64,000 bases of DNA from the NCBI GenBank assembly GCA_025766275.1, contig JAFKAC010000053.1:329462-393461 (forward strand), in the 5' to 3' direction. Under the pieces are notes generated by a model. It was not told the DNA's origin and did not search any database. It saw nothing but the letters and a program-made list of their open reading frames with translations. Source of the DNA: Lactarius indigo. Its lineage: Eukaryota > Basidiomycota > Agaricomycetes > Russulales > Russulaceae. Below, piece by piece: positions 57,065 through 64,000 of this stretch (position 1 is the first letter of the stretch; the number at the start of each line of letters is the position of its first letter). The position numbers were made by a program, and so were the translations under genes.

Positions 57065-59140
57065 ATGGACCGTGACATTGAGCTTCAGCCCACCAATAAT
57101 ATTGAGGCCGAACGTATCCGTATGTGGTTTACCACGTTGAGGAGAGCTTATCCTCACATTCATAGGTGGTATCCATAATGATTCGTCTGGAAAGCTCTGG
57201 TCGATCTATCTTACGGAGGCCGATGAACGTGACAAAGAGATAACCGAGCTCTGGAGGGGGGAAGCGGACAGCATCCTTGTCTTCGTAAGTGTTACACAAC
57301 ATTCCCTATCTTTTATCGCCCATCTAAGGCAATTGTGAAGACTGGTCTTTTCTCCGGCGTCGTCGCCACTTTCCTCAGTATAAGCTATAACAACCTATTT
57401 GCCAACTCCACTGATACAACGAACGCTTTACTTGCCCAAATATCTCTGCAACTTGTCAATATTTCCAATGGTGTCCCCTCCCTGAACGATGTGACGATAG
57501 GCAATGAACCATTCGTCCCGTCCGCCTCCGCTATCCGGGTCAACGTGATATGGTTCCTCAGCTTGGTCCTCAGCATTAGCTCTGCGGTCAACGCGACATT
57601 ATTCCAGCAATGGTCCCGACGCTATCTGGAGCTCACTCGGCGCCGTATTGCGCCTCACAAGCGCGCACGTACCCGGGCGTACATGTACAACGGCATCTCG
57701 AGTTTCAAGATGTCCCGAGCTGTCAAAGCAATGCCCGTACTCCTCCATTTATCTATATTCCTTTTCTTCGCTGGTCTTGTCGACTATCTTTGGGACCTCA
57801 ACTATACTGTCGGATCCTGGACTTTCGGGAGTATTATGGTGTTCACTTTCGCTTATTTGGTTTTGACGGTGTTACCGAACCTATGCCTCAACTGTCCCTA
57901 CAGCACTCCAGTGTCCGAAATTTCGTGGCACTTATCTCATCGCCTCCTTCTGTTCATTCTTCTTTCCGCCCAACGCTTAGACGATCTATCCCTCGAATAC
58001 CTTTTTTCGGGTCGTCAATCGACCTACCCCCCTGATCCAAGTCGGTGGACCCGGTGGAGAAAGACGGTCAAAACCCGGATTTCGGCATGTCGAAAATGGC
58101 TCACGGTTGGCCTTCAGAACAGGATCATGATCAACGCTACAGAGGCGCTGCCGAAAACGGACGAGAATGCGCTTTCCTGGACACTTACGGTTCTCGACGA
58201 CGACAGAGAGTTCGAAGACTTTGTCGCACGCGTTCCTGGATTTTTTGACTCGACCTTTGTGCCAGAAGCGTCTTCAGTCATGCTTTCCCTCATGAAAGAT
58301 CAGCCTTCTGGGGTAGACGAGGACCCCGTTCTCGGATCCCGCATCCACGACCTCCTCGAGACGTGCATACCAGGCACCTCACCCCTCCAGGAGCAATCGC
58401 GTAAAAACCGACTACGCGTCTGCATGAGGACCCTATGGTATTTCGCAAGAGAATACAATCAACCCGGGAACACGACTTCCTTACCATCTTATGTCCGCGC
58501 CGTCTTCGCGAACCCAGAGATGTCCCGCCGGATTCAGTCCGAAGATGACCTCGCTGCGCGACTGATAGGACGCTGTTTCAGCTCTCTCGTCGCTAGAAAG
58601 CTTGCACAAGACATCCGCTCTCGTACAAGCCTACACACTCGTGTTACCTCGGGGGAGCTATCGTGCCTTGCGGCCATTCTAGGCAAGACAAGCCGAGAAG
58701 TGGTGGATTTGCTCAAGGATCCCGGCGATATCGGTCTCGCGAACATCGTCTCCCTCATATCTAGCGAGACGGCCACTTTGGTTGAAGAAAAAGTGCCGCT
58801 GGAAGTACTGGACATATTCCTAAAGACACTCGACATGCTCTTCGCGGAGGCACCACGGGGTACAGAGCTGCCACCAGATCTGGTAGCTGTTCTCCACAAG
58901 TCGACTCCGTTGGGACGGCGATCGCGTGTTCTTAGTTTGCGGGTGGACCGACTAAGGCAGGTTGTGGAGGGGTTGTCTGTGGTTCATGACGTGCATGACG
59001 AGCCAGAGGTGACAGGGTTGGCATTACCCCAAACCGAGCCTCGGCTCGGATCGGCGACGCCAGCTGATACTTCTAATATATCATTACCATGGGACGAGGG
59101 ATCTGGGGTACGCGATAGCTTACTTCGTAACGTGATGTAA
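57065..59140 (+). CDS. DUF6535 membrane protein D, single-module form
   Basis: Exons 57065-57119, 57166-57284 and 57341-59140 join to 657 residues. The N-terminal tail is only 19 residues before the DUF6535 core (LWSIYLTEADERDKEITELW, cut by phase-equivalent introns as in genes A-C). Likely membrane segments lie near residues 59-75, 125-147, 189-210 and 216-238. One copy of the C-terminal module follows: RIHDLLETCIPG, NRLRVCMRTLWYF, IGRCFSSLVARKLA, LSCLAAILG. It ends with a 60-residue polar tail. It is the simplest member of the family here and on the opposite strand from A-C. Function unknown. Confidence 0.9.
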
Positions 59141-59489
59141 GCTGCCATGTGACAAGATGGGACGCGAGACGCGTCGTGTTGTACAGTCTGTGTAAGTTAG
59201 TCTCGTCCGAATCTTCTGTTTGGTTTCTGCACTGCTCGATTCGCATGTAGTATGTGTATTTTGGTATGAATGCTCTATATGACTTAGACGTTCGATTACT
59301 ATGCGTCCTCGCGTATCAGGTATGTAGCAACTGGCAAATGTGAGACCCTACTAGTATACTCATTGTGACTTATTGTGAGACCGGCCCTTATGCTACCATC
59401 GCCTCCCGGATAGGGCGCAGGACCCACCGGATCAGATGTATGACCTAGAACGGAAATCATTTTACAGGATGTAAATATTGTGCCCTAGT
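59141..59489. other. 3' flank of gene D, nothing seen
   Basis: Noncoding stretch between gene D and a broken Bin3 copy. Confidence 0.5.
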
Positions 59490-60259
59490 ATACGACTCAC
59501 GGGGTTGCACTCCAAGCACGAATGCCCTACCGCACTTGGGCCCACTTGGATACCGAGAACCAAATAGTATGTAGCAACCGGCCACCCACCATACAGGAGA
59601 AGTCGAAAAGTGTATGTAATGACGACGTAGTCCGATCCGTTCCCATAGGTACGCTCGTTCACAATCAGTACGGGCGAAAGGTAATATTATCGGGAAATTT
59701 GTGTTTTAGCTGCGTCCAAGTAGAACGTCTCCTAGGCAGAGGACCAAACTTATGCTGACACGACGCGGGGAAGTAATCGACCACTGGTGGTTCAGGGGGG
59801 AGAGGCGACCGTTTTCGTTTAGTGCGAGATGCACCAGAGGAGGACAACAGCTCAGAAACTGGCGCTTGGTGGCTCCAGAGAAGTGCGTCTGCACCGCCAG
59901 GTCATGGGCGCGAATGCAAGTTGAACGCGTCGCCGACATCAATGCCAACGACTCGCCAGGCTCCTCATGACTGTGCAGCTGTGGAGCTTCAGAGCCAAGA
60001 CACGTTACAGACAAAGAGATGAAGGACGCCCCTATCTCGCAGGAGACCAAGTCTTCGTTGCAGCCCACGTCAAGCACGTGTGCATCTGTGAGAAAGTTGT
60101 GAGGCAGGAGCGCTAGACGGACGTAGTGGCCGCCCGGGTGATGAGAACGATACCTGAAAACGCGATATTATTAAGTTAACGGTAAGGGTCTACTAGGTCA
60201 TAGCCACGGTAGTTGTGATAGTTTCCGTGTGTTGGAACGTCGGAAGATACGCTGGTCAT
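59490..60259 (-). pseudogene. Bin3-type methyltransferase pseudogene 1
   Basis: A copy of 55025-56144 with several lesions. The start exon (MTSVSSDVPTHGNYHNY) survives, but its splice donor is lost. AdoMet motif I reads LDVGCNED, with Asp for Gly. The frame shifts after the stretch matching GVDIDDALVR. Most of the exon coding for the C-terminal Bin3 domain is deleted, so the WIHL codons lie next to sequence from the LEAQP region. The last exons are missing. It cannot encode an active enzyme. Confidence 0.88.
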
Positions 60260-61656
60260 ACAGACTCGGAGTAGATGGGACCGGGTCGGCTATTTCCGAG
60301 TTATTTCTGTCGTACTTCCAATTCGACCTTTTTGTACCCCGTATTGTATACGACAACGTTCGAATGATAGCCACCGCCACGCCACCGATAGCACTTACAC
60401 TAGGCAGAAATGCGTAACTACTCGTGTGAGTTTGGCCTCCATGATCACCAACAGAATTCCGTTTTCCTGCCTTTTTTTTTGAACCCATTTTTATCCCCGT
60501 TTTCCTGCCTTGTTTGCCCAATCGCTATCTCACTCCATGTCCAAGCCCTTGTAGACGATAATCTCCCGACATCGCGATGAAGGCCCTCGACGTAAATGGC
60601 AGATCCCTGAACCGGCGCTTGAATATGGACGGCAGATTGGCAGGTCGACTGAATGCGGGTTATGTACTCGGTCATGCGACTCAAGTGTTCCACACTGCTT
60701 GAGCTTGAGAAGCGAAGTATGTGGCGCAAAACTCTATCACATACTCGAGGTGAGCGCGCCTCCGAACCCAAGATTTGTTAAGGCGAAGCAATGTGGATTG
60801 CGGTAATGTGCAGGGCCCTCCGAGTTGCTCTTATTGACACCTGCCCTACCAGTATTTTCCACGATAGTACGACCATCTTCTAGAACACATCTTGATTACA
60901 CTGCCATACAGGCGGTGCAGTAAATAACCTGTATAACGCTGATTCGGAGATGAAATGGGAGGATGCATTGAGGTGATGCGCCGTAGTGTTGGATCCGCCT
61001 GTGACCATAAGGTTATCCTTGGCTGTCCACTTTACAACGGACAGAGAGACCTGGTGGGAGGAGGAGGAGAGTGCGGCATTGCGGTGCGAGCAGATGTCTT
61101 CTGGCGGGCACTTGACTCGCCCTCAGAGAGTGACTTGGAGACAACCAGGCTAGGCCTCGGCCGGCTGCTTGGCAGCGGAGGCAAAGGTAGGAAGTACAGT
61201 ACTGGTTTTCCTCCCACACAAAAGAGGTGCTTCAAACTTATCGAACTCCGCACGCAGGCGCCCTTAAGTGCTATGAGCGCTGAGCGCTGAACTATTGGAA
61301 TCCTCAGAAAACCGTCGCCATAGCTTACAGTAAATCGCGCTCCAGGGACTTGATTCTCCTACTCACCTTGTCCGTAGGCTACTGGCGTACACGCTACGCT
61401 AGTAGTGACCAATAAGCAAACGAAAAAGAACACACCACATCACAATCACCGCGCCGTGTCTGCAGCCTGATCGTCACAGTACGTACCTAATACTACTAGT
61501 ACGTGTAATCATGTAGGAATTTTGCGTTGGGCAGTGCAAAGCACACGGCATTTGCCTGTACTTGTATATAACTTGGAGGACCTCGTTCACACGATTTGTC
61601 TCCCTCACCCGTTCAGTACTTTCAGTCCTAGATCCAGAGAAATCACGCACCTAGAA
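60260..61656. other. Intergenic region upstream of gene E, no gene seen
   Basis: The proximal parts are copies of the spacer at 56145-57064. A frame of 111 codons at 60958-61290 overlaps antisense frames of similar length and has no family motif. An almost perfect palindrome-like AGTGCTATGAGCGCTGAGCGCT lies near 61267-61288. Confidence 0.5.
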
Positions 61657-63644
61657 ATGGACGATAACATTCAAGATAACATTCCGCTTCAGCCCATAAA
61701 TAATGTTGAGGGCGAACGTATCCGTATGTATTATACCAACGTTGCTGAAAGCTTCCTCACAAATGTGTTAGGTGGTATCCATAACGACTCATCTGGAAAG
61801 CTCTGGTCGATCTATCTTGCTGAGGCCGATGAGCATGACGAGGAGATAACTGAGCTCTGGAGGGGGGAAGCGGACAGCATCCTTGTGTTCGTGAGTGTCA
61901 CATAATATTTCCAATGCTTTATCGTCCATCTAAGGCAATTGTGAAGACTGGTCTTTTCTCAGGCGTCCTCGCCACCTTCCTCTCTATAAGTTATCCAAAC
62001 CTATTTCCCAACTCCACTGATACAACGAATTTTTACCTCGCAAATATATATCAACTCCTTGCCGATTCTTCCTCTCCAAACGGTGTAATTCCTGGAGTTG
62101 GACTACCACCTCCACTACCCTTGTTTAAGCCGTCGGCCTCCACCATCCGGGTCAACGTGATGTGGTTCCTCAGTTTGGTCCTCAGCATCGGCTCTGCGGT
62201 CAACGCGACATTATTCCAGCAATGGTCCTGACGCTATCTGGAACTCACTCGGCACCGTGTCGCGCCTCACAAACGCGCACGCACCCGTGCGTACATGTTC
62301 AATGGCATCGCGAGTTTCAAGATGTCTCGAGCTGTCAAAGCAATGCCCGTGCTCCTCCATTTATCCATATTCCTTTTCTTCGCTGGTCTTGTCGACTTTC
62401 TTTGGGACTCTGTCATCGGATACTGGATCCTTGGGTTTATTTTGGCGTTCACCTTCGCTTATTTGGTGCTGACGGTGTTACCGAACATATACTTCGATTG
62501 TCCTTATAGCACCCCAGTGTCCGAAATTTCGTGGCACTTATCTCATCATCTCCTTCTGTCCGTTCTTCTATTCGTCAAAGGCCTAGATGGTCTATTCCTC
62601 GAATACCTTTTTTCGGGTCGGCAATCGACCTACCAGCCCACGCAGGTGCCAAGTCGATGGGCCCGGTGGAGAAAGACGGTCAAAACCCGGATTGAAACAT
62701 CTCGAGAATGGCTCAAGCTCGGCCTCCAGAACAGAATTATGATCAACGCTACGCAGGCATCGCCGACAACGGACAAGAGCGCGCTTTCCTGGACGCTTAC
62801 AGTTCTTGACGACGATCGGGAGTTCGAAGACTTTGTCGCACGCATTCCCGGTTTTTTTGACTCGGCCTCTGTGAAGGACGCGTCTTCGGTCATGCTTTCC
62901 CTCATGAAAGATCGGCCTCCTCCTTCTCGGTCAGACAAGTCAGACAAGTTTGATCCCATTCTCGGATCTCGCATCAACGACCTCCTCAACACATGCGTGC
63001 CAGGCACCTCGCCCCTCCAGGAGGAATTGCGCAAAAACAGACTGCGCGTCTGCATGAGGACCCTCTGGTATTTCGCAAGAGAATACAATCAACTCGGGAA
63101 CGCGACACCTTTGCCATCTTATGTCCGCACCGTCTTCGCAAACCCAGAGATGTCCCGCCGGATTCAGACTGAAGAGGACATCACCGCACGCCTGATAGGA
63201 CGCTGTTTCAGCTCCCTCATCGCTCGGAAGCTCGCACATGGCGTCTCCCCTCGTCCCAGACTACACCCTCGTGTCACCTCGGGGGAGCTATCGTGCCTAG
63301 CAGCCATTCTAGGCAAAGAAAGCGGAGAAGTGGCGGGTTTGCTCAGGGATCCCAGCGCGATCGGTCTCGCGAACATCGTCTCCCTCATGTCTAGTGAGAC
63401 GCGCACTTTGGTTGAAGAACGAGTGCCGCTGGAAGTACTGGACATATTCCTAAAGACACTCGACATGCTCTTCGCGGATACACCACTGGGTACGGAGCTG
63501 CCACCAGATCTGGTAGCAGTTCTCCTCAAGTCGACTCCCTTGGGACAGCGATCGCAGGTTGATAGTTTGCGAGTGGACCGATTAAGGCAGGTCGTGGAGA
63601 GGTTGTCTGTGGTTCAGATGGGGGAGATGGCCGTTTTCGTTTAG
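61657..63644 (+). pseudogene. DUF6535 gene E, interrupted by a nonsense codon
   Basis: Close copy of gene D with exons 61657-61723, 61772-61890 and 61947-63644. The third exon has a TGA at 62229-62231 where gene D has the CGA Arg codon in QQWSRRYLEL, a single C-to-T change at a CpG. The reading frame is otherwise open on both sides. Only the first two membrane segments lie upstream of the stop. The 3' end is also changed: after VVERLSVVQ the gene D tail is replaced by a few codons from sequence belonging to the neighbouring Bin3 copy, ending at 63644. A 449-codon frame from 62295 could in principle start internally, but it would lack the first half of the core. Confidence 0.88.
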
Positions 63645-64000
63645 TGCGGGATGCACCGGAGGAGGACGAAGCTCAGAAACGGGCGCTTGGTGGCTCCAGA
63701 GAGTCCGTCTGCACTGCCAGGTCATGGTCATGAACGCGTCGTCGACGTCAATGCCAACAACGCGCCGGGCTCACCACGACTGTGGAGCTGTGGAGCTTCA
63801 GAACCAAGACACGTGACAGAAAAGGTGAAGGACGCGCCTATCTCGCAGGAGACCAAGTCTTCGTTGCAGCCTACGTCGAGTACGTGTGCATCGGCGAGGA
63901 GGGCGTGAGGCAGGAGCGCTAGACGGGTGCAGTGGGCGCCCGGGCGATAATAACGATACCTGAGAACGATATTATTGAGTTAGAGGAAAAGATTAACTAG
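63630..64000 (-). pseudogene. Bin3-type methyltransferase pseudogene 2, runs off window
   Basis: Third copy of the methyltransferase. The motif I stretch VLDVGCNEDLVSCEI is readable near 63850-63890, with the same Gly-to-Asp change as pseudogene 1, so those two share a more recent ancestor. The C-terminal coding part is missing, cut by the junction with the end of gene E. The 5' part continues beyond base 64000. Confidence 0.8.

Noticed and set aside
60958..61290. A 111-codon plus-strand frame
   Set aside because: It overlaps two antisense frames of similar size and shows no conserved motif or intron structure.
1..64000. tRNA, rRNA or CRISPR arrays
   Set aside because: No T-loop GTTCRANNC with matching stems, no rRNA-like stretch and no regular spaced repeat was seen. 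CRISPR is not expected in a fungal nuclear genome.

Overview
The window looks like nuclear DNA from a mushroom-forming basidiomycete (Agaricomycetes). Genes are split by many short introns of about 40-65 bp with GT-AG borders. The families present are typical of that group: basidiomycete-type sesquiterpene synthases, multi-exon P450s, fold-3 alpha/beta hydrolases and DUF6535 membrane proteins. Exon joins were made by eye. For every gene called intact, the summed exon lengths are a multiple of three.

Layout. 1-10.4 kb: the 3' part of a cytochrome P450, then two tandem sesquiterpene synthase genes, each inside its own copy of a duplicated 4-kb segment. 12.3-16.6 kb: a large low-complexity protein (831 aa), convergent with CHMP1/Did2 (ESCRT-III). 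16.6-39.8 kb: three direct copies of a segment, each holding a 1247-1451 aa DUF6535 protein on the minus strand plus the same relic of an alpha/beta-hydrolase gene. Copy 2 also carries a broken CHMP1. Copy 3 is interrupted by a 2.4-kb element with terminal inverted repeats and is followed by a probable solo LTR. 23.9-25.5 kb: a decayed copy of the hydrolase pair found intact at 40.6-43.5 kb. 40.6-50.4 kb: four apparently intact alpha/beta hydrolase genes, three of them close paralogues with a shared TATA box. 48.4-53.0 kb: a GPI10 fragment and the intact GPI10 (GPI mannosyltransferase 3). 53.8-56.1 kb: a HAD phosphatase convergent with a Bin3/MePCE-type RNA methyltransferase. 56.1-64 kb: two plus-strand DUF6535 genes (the second with a nonsense codon) alternating with two broken Bin3 copies.

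Most of the window is therefore a young, duplication-rich accessory region around a few conserved housekeeping genes (CHMP1, GPI10, Bin3, HAD). The P450 and synthases probably form a small terpene locus. The DUF6535 proteins share four predicted membrane segments followed by a repeated module of about 190 residues. The module is present once, four or five times per gene, and its number changes by exon duplication. Their function is unknown, and this modular family is the best candidate here for an undescribed system.
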